Positions 52,301 through 63,916 of a DNA stretch of 64,000 nucleotides are shown here, piece by piece (the stretch's first letter is position 1; every line of letters begins with the position of its first letter). This DNA comes from Apteryx mantelli (Eukaryota; Chordata; Aves; Apterygiformes; Apterygidae): the NCBI RefSeq assembly GCF_036417845.1, contig NC_090017.1:434001-498000 (forward strand). The letters run 5' to 3'. Position numbers and translations under genes: made by a program. The notes beneath the pieces are model-generated. The model saw nothing but the letters and a program-made list of their open reading frames with translations. It had not been told where the DNA came from and ran no database searches.

Positions 52301-55300
52301 TGCAGTGAGCGTGGGGACAAGGGGACAGGGCTGGAGAGGACATGGGAGGACAGGGTCCCACAGTGAGCATGGGGACAAGGGGACAGGGCTGGAGAGGACA
52401 CGGGGAACAGGGTCCTGCAGCACATATGGGTACGGAGGGACAGGGCCCTGCGGCACAAGCATGGGGACAGCGTCCCGCAGTGACAGCAGGGCTGAGGAAG
52501 GGGGCTGGAGGGGACAAGGGGGGGAGGACGTGGGGGTCCCCTCGGAGCCCCGCGTGACCCCCCCCCACCTTCCCTGGCGCGCAGGAACGCGGACGAGGCG
52601 CTGACGGACGAGGACTGCCGCAGCGTCTACCCCTTGGTCTACGTCTCCAACCGGGCCCTGGCCGCCGCCGCGGGGCAGTTCCTCTACGGGAGGTGAGCGA
52701 GGGCGGCCGGGCCCCGAACCGCAGCGCCGACGGGGCCCGAAACCGCCGGAATCCCCGCCACAACCCCCCCAAAAAAAGAAAAAAAAGGGCCGAGCGCTCG
52801 CCGGGCTGCCAAGCCGTGACTCAGGCTTGATCGGTAACCAGACGCCCCGCTTCCTTTCCGCCTAGCCGCCGGCAACATCTGGCAGGCGAACGGCTCCACC
52901 CCGGGCCGGAGGTTACCTGCCGCCCCCGGAGCTCGTTTAACGCCCCGCTTTTAACGAAAGCGGGGCCCGGGGAAGCCGTGCCAGGCGCCGGGGTCACCCC
53001 GTGGGAGACGCCGGCCCCAGCACGCGCCTTATCGGCTGCTGGGCGCCCCGGCCAAGCCGCGCTGGCGGCCGGCTGCGTCCCGCTCGCGTGCTCGCGGCTC
53101 TTGCGAAAGCCTTGGCTCGTAACGCCGGGTTCGTTAGGCAGAGACGGCGCGGGGCGGGGGACGGGGGGGGGTGATGACAGATGCGGCAGGGAGCTGAGCT
53201 GGCACCCGGAGGGATGACGGTGATGCCAGCGATAAGGTGGAGGAAGGCCCGCGTGGAAGAGGCTGCGGGGACGCTCGTCCCGCCGTCCCCCCCCAGGGTG
53301 GGGGGGGAGGCCGCGGTGGCCCCGCCGCCCCCCTCCCGTCACCCGGACCTCGGGGCCGGACCTCGCGGCGGCCGCCTTGTTTATCTCGGCGCGGGCCTTG
53401 GCCGCTATCGGGCGCCGGCGTTGTTTGGGCTTGTCCCGGCTCCAGGCTGCCGCGGGAGCTGGAATGGTTCCCGCCCCCCCCTGCACATCTGGGACGGGGA
53501 GGGGGGGACGGGACGGGACGGGACGGGTGCCAGCGGGTGCGTCACGTCAGCGCGGCCCTTCCCTGGTCACGCGGGCTCCCTTCCCTGGGGGAGTTTTGGC
53601 TGCGCTGGTGCCAGCTCCCTGTCTGGAGCGGGGGGATGTGGGACCCCCGTGGCCGTGTCCCTCGGGGCTCTGGCTCCCATGTGCCCAACTTTGTCCCCAT
53701 AGCAGGGGGACATGTGACCCCCACATACCCAGCTCTGGCCCCATAGCAGGGGGACATGGGACCTCCATGTCCCTCAGGGCCCTGGGGGACGTGGGACCCC
53801 CGTGTCCATGTCCCTCAGGTCTCTGACCCCCACATACCCAGCTCTGGCCCCATAGCAGGGGGACATGGGACCTCCATGTCCCTCAGGGCCCTGGGGGACG
53901 TGGGACCCCTGTGTCCATGTTCCTCAGGTCTCTGACCCCCACATATCCAGCTCTGGCCCCATAGCGGAGGGACATGGGACCTCCGTGTCCCTTGGGGCCC
54001 TGGGGGACGTGGGACCCCCGTGTCCATGTCCGTTAGGTCTCTGCTCCCCACATACCCAGCTCTGGCCCCATAGCAGGGGGACATGGGACCTCCATGTCCC
54101 TGGGGGACATGGGACCCCCGTGTCTGTGTCCCTCAGGTCTCTGGCCACCACGCGCCCCCTTCTCTTGGGTACACGGGATGCCCATGTGACCTGTCTGTGT
54201 CCCCCGGGGGCTCTGGTCCCTGCGTGACCCCCGTGTCTGTGTCCTCCAGGCTGCTGGACCCCCGGCAGGAGGCAGGGAAGGAGCCGTCTCGCGACGGGGA
54301 GAACAGGATCTTCTTCAGGCTGCTCCTCGACTTCTTCATCGAGAGCGAGGTGAGGGCGGCCGCGGGGCCCCGGGGGGGGGGGGGGCCGGCGGGGAGGTCC
54401 CCGCGCCCTGTGACGGCGCCCCGTGTCCCCCCCGTCTGCCATCCCCAGCTCCACGAGCACGCGGCCTACTTGGTGGACAGCCTGTGGGACTGCGCCGGGC
54501 CCCGCTTGAGGGACTGGGAGACCATGAGCGCCCTGCTGCTGGAGAAGACCCCCGCCGAGGGTGAGCAGGGGCGGCCGGTGACAGCGGGGCGGGGGGGCGC
54601 TCCGTCCCTTGTACTGCTGGGAGGCACTGGGATATACTGGGATGCCGCTGAGAGGCGCTGGGATGCGCTGGGACGTCCCTGCGAGGTCCTGGGATTCACT
54701 AGGTTACGTTGGAACTTGCTGGGACGTCACTGGGAGACACCGGGGCATTGCTGGGAGATGCGGGGATGCACTGGGATGTATCGGGATAGGATAAAGGTAC
54801 CCTGGGACACTGCTGGGATGCACTAAGATATCCTGGGACGTTGCTGGAATGCACCAGGATGTACTGGGATGCACCAGGATATACTGGGACGCTGCCGGGA
54901 TGCACCAGGATGTACTGGGATGCTGCTGGGATGCACTAGGATATACTGGGACACTGCTGGGATGCACTAGGATATGCTGGGACATTGCCGGAAGACTTTG
55001 GGACGTTTCTGGGAGATGCCGGGACACACTGGGATGTGACTGGGAGGCACTGGGGAATCACTGGGATGTGCTGAGATATCACTGGGGTATCTGGGGTTGT
55101 CGCTGGGACGTATCGGGGCATCAGTGGGTCGTCACCGGGATATGCTAGGATATGCCGGGATGTACTAGGACGTGCTGGGAGATGTTGGGACGTGCTGGGA
55201 CCCCCTGGCGCGGCAGCGCGGTGACCCGGCGGTGGCCTGGGCCACCCCGCGTCCCCGTCCCCCCCCCATCCCTGCGGCTCCCCCCACTCCCGCCTCTCCC

Positions 55301-58300
55301 GCAGGCCTGGCCGACCGGCAGGAGAAGGTGCTGGTGGAGATCCTGGTGGCCAGCGCGTGCCAGGCCACCGAGGGGCTGCCGCCAGCGGGCCGCGGCCCAG
55401 GCAAGAAGGTAACGGGGCCGAGGGAGGGGGGGGGACGCGCAGTTGGGGACCCCCCCCCCCAAAAAAAAGGGCCGCGGCCGCTCCGAGCCCCTCTCTCTGC
55501 CCCCAGGCCTCGGCCCGGGAGCGCAAGATGCAGGCGGACGAGAGGACGCGACTCACCCACTGCCTCATCCCGGCTCTGCCGCAGCTGCTGGCCAAGGTGA
55601 GGGCGACCCGGAGCCCCCCTGCGCCGGGGGGGGGGGAAACGGGGGGGCCGGCACCAACCCACCGCCGTCGCCAACCCGCCGCCGCTGTCGCCCCACAGTT
55701 CTCGGCCGACGCGGAGAAAGCGGCTCCGCTCCTGGAGATCCTGCGGTATTTCGACCTCAGCATCTACTGCACGGGGCGGCTGGAGAAGGTACTGGGCGCT
55801 CCCGGGTCCGGCAAGCAGGATTCGGCCCTCTACATCCTTCCGGAGCTGGGGCAGAGCCGCACTCGCCCTCGGGAAACGGGGTCACGGACAAAGCGGGGTG
55901 CAGGGGATGGGAAACGTCCCTTGGGTGTCTCCACCTCTATTCCTACTGTCCTCACCAGCCCTATCTGGGGTCCGTGTCCTTGTCCCTCCTTATTGGGAGG
56001 CTCCGTGTCCCCGGCTCCGGCCCCGTTGGGGGTCCGTGTCCATCCGCGTCCCCATCAGGAGGCCACGTGCCTCCAGCTCCAGCCCCGTTGGGTGCCCGCG
56101 TCCGTCGCCGTGCCCGCCGGGAGGCCGCGTGTCCCCTCGTCCCCGCGCGGCCCTGGCGCAGGGTGTCTCCTCCGCAGCACCTGGAGCTGGTGCTGGGGCA
56201 GCTGCGGGAGGTGGTGGAGAAGCACTCGGGGCGGGCGGTGCTGGAGGCGGCGGCGCGGGCGCTCTACGCCCTCTGCGACCCCGAGCTCGCCCTGCACGGC
56301 CGCGGGGACCTCGTGCGCGGCCGCCTCGCCGACCAGCTGGTCGACAAGTTCCACCAGGAGGTCGCCGAGCTGCTCCAGGTACCGGGGACGGGACAGGGAC
56401 CCTGGGGAAGGGACAGGGACCCTGAGCCCGGGATGGGGCTGGGGACATCTGGAGACAGGAGAAGGGACCCTGAGCCCCAGATGGGGCTGGGGACAGTGCA
56501 GGATAGGGCTGGGGACATCTGGGGACGGGAGAAGGGACCCTGAGCCCCAGATGGGGCTGGGGACAGTGCAGGATAGGGCTGGGGACATCTGGGGACAGGA
56601 GAAGGGACCCTGAGCCTGGGACAGGGCAGGATGGAGTTGGGGACATCCGGGGACAGGACAGAGACTTGAAGATCAGGACAAGGGCCCCGACTCTGGGACA
56701 GGGCTGGGGACAGCGACTGGGACCCAGGAGCCTGGGCTGGAGCTGGGGACACCCCAGGTCACCAATTCAGACTCTGGGACAAGGCTGGGGACAGGGACCC
56801 GGAGCGCAGGATGGGGCTGGGGACAGCACAGGACCCACCGGGATAGCCGGAGCCGGGTCGGGGGAGGAATTGGCCGGTCTGGGAGGTGCTGGGTGACGGA
56901 GCTGGCGAAGGACCCTGGGGAGCAGGGTGTCCCCGGCCCCAAGCGGGGTGTCCCCAGCACCCGAGCGGGGCGTCCCCTGCCCCGAGCGGGGCGTCCCCTG
57001 CCCCGAGCGGGTGCCCTCAGCGCCGGGCCCTGGCCAGGCCTCGTCCCTGGACGAGGAGGAGGTGTACAGCATGGCGGCCACGCTGAAGCGGATCTCCGTC
57101 CTGTTCAAGTGAGTGGGGCGCCGTGGGGCCGCGCCACCCCTCTGCCCCTGCCCTCCGGGGTCCCTGGGTGTCCTGTGTCCCGCTGCCCTGTCCCTTACCC
57201 TCTGTGTCCCCCCGGCGTGCTGGCACTCGCCCCGCGTTCGCCACGTCGCTGTCCCCTGGCGTCCCATTCCCTTCCCCACGTGCTCCCTGTGTCCCCATGT
57301 CCCTGGGTGTCCTGTGTCCCCACATCCCGTCCCTGCGTGTCCCCCAGCGCCCCGTCGCCTGCCCCGTGTGCTCCCTGTGTCCCCTGCTGCCATCCCCGTC
57401 ACTGTCCCCGCAGCGCCCACGACCTGACGCCCTGGCAGCTCTTCGAGCCCTGCACCAAGCTGCTGCAGCGCGCCGTGGACACGGGCGAGGTGCCCCCGCA
57501 GGTACCGGTGGCAGCGGCGGGGGGGACACCTGGGGTCAGGGGGCCACCCAAGGCCACCCGCGGCCCTCCCTCGCGCCACCTCTGCGCCTCCGCAGGTCCT
57601 CGTCCCCGCCATCGCCTGCATCCACTTCCACATCCTCTGGGAGCTCTCGCGCTTGCCCAACAACGGCGGCGCGCTGCAGGTGAGCCGCTGCTGCCGGGGA
57701 CAAGAGGCCGCTGTGTCCCTAACGGCCACCACGTCCCTAACGATGGCCACTGCGTCTCTAATGACCTCCTTAACGGTCCCCTGCTCCTCCCAGGGGCAGC
57801 TGCGAAGCCTGAGGAGCAAAGTCACCTCCTTCTGCTCGCTGTGCCAGAGCTGCCTGTCCGACGTGGACCCCGGCATCCGGGAGCAGGTATGGAGGGGCCT
57901 GGCGGGATCCGAGGGGACGTCAGGGCCCGGCGCTGAGCCTGTCCCCGTGTCCCCAGGCCTTCGTGGTGCTCAGCGACCTGCTGCTGGTGTTCGGCCCCCA
58001 GCTGACGCGGGACGGGCGGGAGGCGCTGGAACCGCTGGTGGTGCTGCCCGACGCCGGCCTGCAGTCGCAGCTCGCCGGCTTCCTCATGGACCACGTCTTC
58101 AACCACGTCTTCAGCCGCGAGGAGCTCGCGTCCAGTGGTGCGTCCCCCTTCCCGTCCCCGGGGACACGTGTGTGTCCCCCCCCACACGCACACCCTGAGC
58201 AGGTTGTCACCCACGCCAACCTGTCCCCGCAGAGCCCGAGGACAGCGAGAGCCACATCGAGGGGCTGCACCGGCGCCGGGTGCTGCTGGCCGGCTTCTGC

Positions 58301-60698
58301 AAGCTCATCATCTACAACGTGCTGGAGCTCAGCGCCGCCTCCGACGTCTTCAAGCACTACGCCAAGGTGCCGGCGTGGCGGTGGGGGGGGGGGGACGCGG
58401 GACCCAGTCCCCACCGGCCCTGGGGGCAGCTTGGGGACATCTGGGCGCTGTCCTTTCTCCCCCCCCCCCCCCCCCCCCAGTTCTACAGCGACTACGGGGA
58501 CATCATCAAAGAGACGCTGAACTGCACCCGCCAGATCGACCGGCAGGAGTGGGCTCGCACCCTGCTGCTCAGCTTGCAGCAGGTAACGGCTCGGGGTGGT
58601 CCTGGGGGGCTTGGGGGGGTCTCCAGGGGAGACTGGGGATCTTTGAGGGTCTTCGGGGGAGTTTGGGGGGACTCCAGGGAGGTCTGGGCATCCAGGAGGC
58701 TCCAGGGAAAGTCGAGGGTGTCTGGGGGTTCTCCAGAGAGATCCAGGGGTCAGGGAAGCTCTGCAGGGATTCGGGGGGGGGCTCAAGAGGGTCTCTGGGG
58801 GGGGCGTCTGGGAGCCTCCAGAAGGTCTGGGGGGGGGATCTTCAGGGGGTCCCAGGATCTCCGTACTGACCCTCTGCCCCCCGTGCAGCTGATGACGGAG
58901 CTGCTGCTGCAGCAGGGCCCCGAGATCCGGGCGGCCGCCGCTTTCCTGGAGATCCGGGACCTGGCGCGACGCTTCTCCCTCCTCTTCAGCCTCCACCAGC
59001 TCCGCAACCGCCTGGCGCTGCTCAACGTGCACAAGTGCGCGGGGTCGGGGGGCCGGGGAGGGGGGGCGCGGGGCAGGGCGCCGAACACGGCGGCTCGGCC
59101 CCCGCCCCCCAACCCACACGGCCCTTCTCTGTCCCCGCTGCGGCCAGGGAAGGGATCCAGTTCGCTTTCCAGGAGCCGCCGGGCCCCGGATCGGAGCTGC
59201 AGCCCCTCAACTTGCCCTTCCTGGAGGTGCTGAGCGAATTCTCGCCCCGGCTGCTGCGGCCCGACAAGGCCCTGATGTGAGTCGGGGTGGCACGAAACGG
59301 GGTGGGGGGGTCGTCTCTCTGGCGGGGTCCCCTGCCACCTCCTTTCCTTTTTTTGTCCCCTCGCAGCCTGGCCTACCTGGACAAGACATGCCAGGAGCAG
59401 CAGTGGCCGGTGCCGGACACCCCGTGGCCCTCGCTGGCCGCCTACCGCGGCTCCCTGCAGCCGCAGGACGACGCGAGCTCCGTCGGCAGCCGCGGCTCGG
59501 CCCCGCGCCGGCCGCCCGCCAAGAGGCGCCGCTTGGACGGTGAGGGGCTGCGACCGGGAGGGGACCCGCCAGGCCGCGGGACCCTCGCGCGGACCCTGAG
59601 CTGGGCTCTGCCGTCAGGGATGGGGGCAGCATCGTCCCCCTCTCTCCCACGCTGGTTTGGGGATCCCAGCAGGAGACTGGGACCGGTTTGGGGCTCCCCA
59701 GCGCGGAGGTCGAGGGGAGGCTGAGAGGTGACAAGAGGGGGGGGGTCACGTCAGTGCCATCACCTCCCCGACAGAGCCGGGGAGATGGAGGGGGACGGGA
59801 GGGTCCCTCCGTCCCCGCGGTCCCCCCGTTCCCCAGCCCGCCTCTCGCCGCAGCGTCCTCGGAGCGGACCGACTCCAGCCTCCAGCTGAGCAGCCGCCTC
59901 GCCAGCCCGGCCCTGACGTCCACGGCGCTGCGGGGCAGCCGCCGACCAGCACCGCCACCGCCACCGCGGCAGGACCGCGGCTCCGACTCGGATTTGGCCC
60001 CCCGGAGGTGAGCGGCCGGGCCGGGAGCCGAGTCCTCCCCGCCGCTCCGGCCCTATTCCTGACGCCGTTCCCTCTCCCACCTAGGCACCGACCCCGGCTC
60101 AGCGTCGGGCCCCGGCTTCCCGGCTTCTCCTCCCGGAGCAGCTCTGTGTCCCGCCAGGGCAGCCGGATGGACCGGTAAGAGACGGAGATGGATGGGGGGC
60201 TGCCAGGGGGCTGGGAGAGGTTGGGGGGGGGGGACGCCACATCCTCCGCCTCCCTCCCTTCTCCCCTAGGCTCAGCCTCATGGAGGAAGAGGAGGCGACG
60301 GAGGAAGAGGAGGCGATGATTGAAGAGGAGAGCAGCGAAGAGGAGCCTCCGGAGCCTCCGGAGCCACGCAGGGTGAGGCCAAACCCCTCCTTGGCGTCCC
60401 TAAAGGTCTCTGGGGGTCCCCCCCACCCCAAACCACGGGGGGGGCTTTGCCAGGCCTTAACGAAGCTGTCCCGGCCCCCGCCGGGCTCTGCACCCCCCCC
60501 CAGCTCCGCCAGCAGGATCGGCTCCGCGACCTCTTCGACTCCACCATCCTGGGCATCGAGGTGAGCCACGGGATGGGGACGGGAAACGGGGTCCTTGGGA
60601 GAAATGGGGACCCCAAAGCAGGGATAACCCCCCCAACCTCTCCCCCCCCCGCGTTTTGGGGTGTCTCACGGGCCCCTCTCTCCCCGCAGGACATCTGA
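49353..60698 (+). CDS. STAG3: Meiotic cohesin subunit STAG3 (complete)
   Basis: Meiosis-specific stromal antigen of the cohesin ring (with REC8/RAD21L, SMC1B). Coding exons: 49353-49486, 49575-49674, 49813-49926, 50089-50185, 50462-50538, 50621-50825, 50926-51077, 51155-51228, 51597-51720, 51806-51904, 51991-52070, 52585-52692, 54250-54349, 54449-54560, 55305-55408, 55507-55596, 55699-55788, 56178-56378, 57038-57108, 57414-57501, 57596-57679, 57794-57886, 57957-58137, 58233-58366, 58481-58582, 58889-59034, 59148-59276, 59367-59539, 59854-60007, 60085-60174, 60270-60372, 60504-60560, 60690-60698. All 33 are in phase, 1224 aa (human 1225). Signatures: [33 protein letters not shown], the stromalin conservative domain ([33 protein letters not shown]), [32 protein letters not shown] and [16 protein letters not shown]. 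It ends LGIEDI. STAG3 rather than STAG1/2 is shown by the N- and C-termini and by synteny. Confidence 0.98.
51802..51808 (+). other. STAG3: NAGNAG tandem splice acceptor in STAG3
   Basis: The acceptor reads CGCAGCAG|CGG. Use of the first AG adds one Gln before REVRLQC; use of the second omits it. Confidence 0.55.
52075..52480. repeat. STAG3 intron 11 repeat, GGACAGGGTCCTGCAGTGAG
   Basis: Seven units of 55-62 bp including CATGGGGACAAGGGGACAGG and GCTGGAGAGGACA. Confidence 0.9.
52693..54249. other. Large STAG3 intron 12
   Basis: The longest STAG3 intron. 52,800-53,650 is non-repetitive GC-rich DNA with no recognised element. 53,690-54,140 holds a tandem repeat of about 115-120 bp in four copies (CCCACATACCCAGCTCTGGC, CCCATAGCAGGGGGACATGG). 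Confidence 0.8.
54610..55205. repeat. STAG3 intron 14 repeat, TGGGATGCACTAGGATATAC
   Basis: Thirty or so units of 14-30 bp, CTGGGAYGCACYAGGATRTA, filling the intron. Confidence 0.9.
56385..56830. repeat. STAG3 intron 18 repeat, GGATGGGGCTGGGGACATCT
   Basis: Units of about 65 bp with GGAGAAGGGACCCTGAGCC; two are nearly identical (56,455-56,590). Confidence 0.9.
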
Positions 60699-60736
60699 AG
60701 CGGCCGGAGCGCGGGGCCGGGAGACTTTGTTGCCTG

Positions 60737-60742
60737 TTTATT
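60737..60742 (-). terminator. AP4M1: Poly(A) signal AATAAA of AP4M1
   Basis: CTGTTTATTGCTG on the plus strand, 120 bp past the AP4M1 stop and inside the STAG3 3'UTR. Confidence 0.65.
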
Positions 60743-60810
60743 GCTGTTTTGAGCCCGGATCGGGGGGAGTCCGGCTCCCCCGGGGGGGGGGCCCGGTTTT
60801 GGCGTCGGTT

Positions 60811-60820
60811 AATAAATAAA
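60811..60820 (+). terminator. STAG3: Double poly(A) signal AATAAATAAA of STAG3
   Basis: Two overlapping AATAAA hexamers, 113 bp after the STAG3 stop; 42 bp short of the AP4M1 stop codon on the other strand. Confidence 0.85.
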
Positions 60821-60861
60821 ACGGGTTGGATGGCAGCGCCTGCTGGGGGGCTCCGGGGGGC

Positions 60862-63800
60862 TCAGAGGCGGATGACGTAGGAGTCGCTGTGCGTCACGTA
60901 GCGCACCCAGCGGTGGGGCAGCGCCGCGGGGGGGCCGGCGAGGCGCACGAAGCGCACGTGCAGCCCCGAGCACGTGTGCATGGGCAGCTCGAAGGCCATG
61001 TTGGCGGGGCCCAGCTCCAGCAGCGAGGCGCTGCTCAGCCCCGGCACCTCCAGCTGCGGGGACAGCGCGGGGACGGTGACACGCGGGGACCTGCCAGGCC
61101 CCCTGCCTGTCCCCCAAGCCCTAAGGCCACCCCCCCCCCCCAAAAAAAAGGGACATATCCCTAAAGACACCCCAAGGAAGGGGGACCGATCCCTGCTTGT
61201 CCCCCAGCCCCATGGCCACCCCGCAATGGAGACAGGTCCCTGCTTGCCCCCAAAGCCCTATAGCCACCCCCCAAAAAGGGACACGTCCCTAAAGGCTCCC
61301 CGAGGAGGGGGACGGGTCCCTGTTTGTCCCAAGCCCTGCGGCCACCCCCCGGAAAGGGACATGTCCCTAAAGGCTCCCCAAGGAGGGAGATGGGTCCCTG
61401 TTTGTCCCAAGCCCTGCGGCCACCCTGCAATGGGGACAGGTCCCCGCTTGTCCCCAAAGCCCTATAGCCACCCCCCAAAAAAGGGACAGGACCCTAAAGA
61501 CACCCAAGGAAGGGGGACCGATCCCTGCTTGTCCCCAAGCCCTATAGCCACCCCCCAAAAAGGGACACGTCCCTAAAGGCTCCCCAAGGAGGGGGAAAGG
61601 TCCCTGCTTGTCCCCAAGCCCCATGGCAATGGGGACAGCCCCATATCTGTCCCCGAAGCCCTATAGCCACCCCCCGAAAAGGGACACGTCCCTAAAGACA
61701 CCCCAAGGAAGGGGGACAGATCCCCGCTTGTCCCCAGGCCCTACAGCCACCCTGCAATGGGGACAGCCCCATATCTGTCCCCGAAGCCCTATAGCTACCC
61801 TGCAAATAGGGCAGGTCCCCAAAGCCCCGGGGAGGGGGGGGGGGGTCTCCAAAGGGGTCCGGGTCCCCCCCCAGGCCTTACCTTGAAGAGGGCGGAGAGC
61901 TGGGACCCCCCCTGGCACCGGGGGACGTCCCAGCGGATGGACTTGGTGCTGGGCTGCAGCTCGGCCGTCTGCTCGGGGCTGCTCAGCTCCTGCGCCAGGC
62001 TTTGGGGGGGGGGGGAAAGAGATGGGGGGGGGTGAGAGGCCCCCCCCCCCAAACCTCCCCCCCTCCCCGTATCCCCCCCCAATCCCGGCGGCGTCACCCA
62101 CCTGCTCACCCCCTTGGGCACGGGCAGCTGCACGCGGACGTTGAGGGCCTGGCTGGAAGGGGACGAGCGTGAGGAGCCGGGACGCGGCCTCCGTCGTGTG
62201 TGTCCCCCCCCCGCGTCCCCGCGTCCCCCCCCCACGGACACCCACCTCTTGGGGGGCAGGTCGCAGCGGAGCTTCAGGTAGAGCCGCAGCCTGCGGGGAC
62301 ACGGGGACAATCAGGGGGATCAGGGTCACCCCCAAAAATCCATCCACCCCCCCCCGGCAGCCCTCACCTTCCCGTGGGATCCCGGTCGACGGTGGGGAAG
62401 AGGCGGAAGGGCAGAGGCGAGGGGATGTCGTCGGCCAGCTGGTACTGCATGAGCGTGAGCTGGGCGAGGAGGGGGGGTCACAGCGGGGTGTTGTGTGTGT
62501 CCCCCCCCCCGGTGCCACCCCCCCGGGGTGCCCCCTCCTCACCTCGCCCTGGCTCGGGGTGACTTTGAGGATCCTCCCGCTCTCGAACTCGTCAGCTTGA
62601 CGGCGCTGTGGAAGGCGCATTCGTCCACCCGGACGGCCGTGCCGTAGCCTGGGGGGGTGGGGGGGGAAGAACACGGAAAAGGGCGTTTTTGGGGGTAGAA
62701 AAGGGCGTTTGGGGGTTTTCTTTTGGGGTGGGGGGGCAGAGGAGGGCATTGGGGGGTATTGAGGGTAGGGGGTTTTTGGGGGGGGGGGACACACCTCGCA
62801 GCTCCGACTTGCCCACGCAGAACTCCTCCGTCAGCCCGATGCGCATCTCTGCGGGGACGCGGCGGTGTCACCCCCCGGGGGGGGGGGACACGTGGCGGTG
62901 TCACCCCCCCCTCGGGGAGGCAGGGGGGGACACACACGCATCCCCGTTGGGCCCCCGCTTACCGCAGCAGCTGGGCAGGTAGCACTTGAGGCGAATTTCC
63001 CCCTGGACGTCCACCTTCATGGGTGTCCCCTGGTGGGGGGGGACAACAAGGGGTGAGCTGGGGGGGGCACACGGGGGTCCTGGGGGGGTGCGGAGGTGAT
63101 TTGGGGGGGTGCAGGCAGAGGCAAGACCCCCAAGGGGCAGAGCTGGGGTGCCGTGAGGGGGACACAGGGCGCTTTGGGGACACGGGACACCCCCAGACCA
63201 TGCTGAGGTGCCCAGGGGTGAACCGGGGGGGACGCAGGGGACTTTGGGGACATGGGGACACCCCCAGACTGAGCTGAAGTGCCCTGGGGAGGGATATGGG
63301 GGGACATGGGGGGGACACAGGGAGGTTGGGGGACATGGGGACACCCCCAGGCTGAGCTGAGGTGCCCTGGGGGAGCTGGAGGGGACATGGGGGGGGACAC
63401 AGGGAGGTTGGGGGACATGGGGACACCCCCAGGCTGAGCTGAGGTGCCTGGGGGGGGGACATGGGGGGACACAGGACCCCCCCCCAAGCCAAAGTGCCCA
63501 GGGAAAAGCGGGGGGGCACATAGGGGGACACCCCCAGGCTGAGCTGAGGTGCCCAGGGGGAAGCTGGGGGGGGGGATGGACACGGGACCCCCCCCCCCAA
63601 GAGCCGAGGTATCCGGGGGGGGGGACACGACACGGGGCGGAGCGGTGGCCCCGTCCCCACTCACGTTGGCCGCGATGACGACCGTCAGCCTCTCCACCAC
63701 GTCCACGAAAACCTCGTTCTTGGCACCCTGCGGCCAGAGAGCGGGTGGGCGCCGGCACCCCGGGGTGGGGGTGAGGGGGGGGACACAGGGCGGGGGGGGG

Positions 63801-63916
63801 GACACGTGCAAGGTGGCAGGTTGGGGGGGTCCTACCTGCTCCCCCCGGGGCGGCAGCACGGGGCGGTTGGCGGCCGAGCCGGGGGCCACCTTGCTCTGCT
63901 GCGTCTCAGCGCCGAA
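60862..63916 (-). CDS. AP4M1: AP-4 complex subunit mu-1 (5' exons beyond window)
   Basis: Medium subunit of the AP-4 adaptor at the trans-Golgi, binding YKFE-type cargo such as ATG9A and APP. Visible exons (minus): 63836-63916, 63665-63727, 62963-63029, 62795-62848, 62543-62648, 62368-62459, 62246-62290, 62102-62152, 61882-61999, 60862-61053. They cover the linker ([20 protein letters not shown]) and the whole mu-homology domain: [70 protein letters not shown] and a C-terminus HSDSYVIRL. The exon 62543-62648 is 106 bp where 107 is required. One G appears missing where family members read LDEFES, so the frame changes from KL to [11 protein letters not shown]. The N-terminal longin-like domain is off the window. 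Confidence 0.94.
61110..61860. repeat. AP4M1 last-intron minisatellite, AGCCCTATAGCCACCCCCCA
   Basis: About nine units of 60-85 bp: AAAAAGGGACACGTCCCTAA, AGGCTCCCCAAGGAGGGGGA, CCCTGCTTGTCCCCAAGCCC. Some units lack one sub-block. Confidence 0.92.
63030..63640. repeat. AP4M1 intron repeat, GACACCCCCAGGCTGAGCTG
   Basis: Seven to eight units of 75-90 bp, CCAGGCTGAGCTGAGGTGCC followed by GGGGGACATGGGGGGACACA. Confidence 0.9.
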
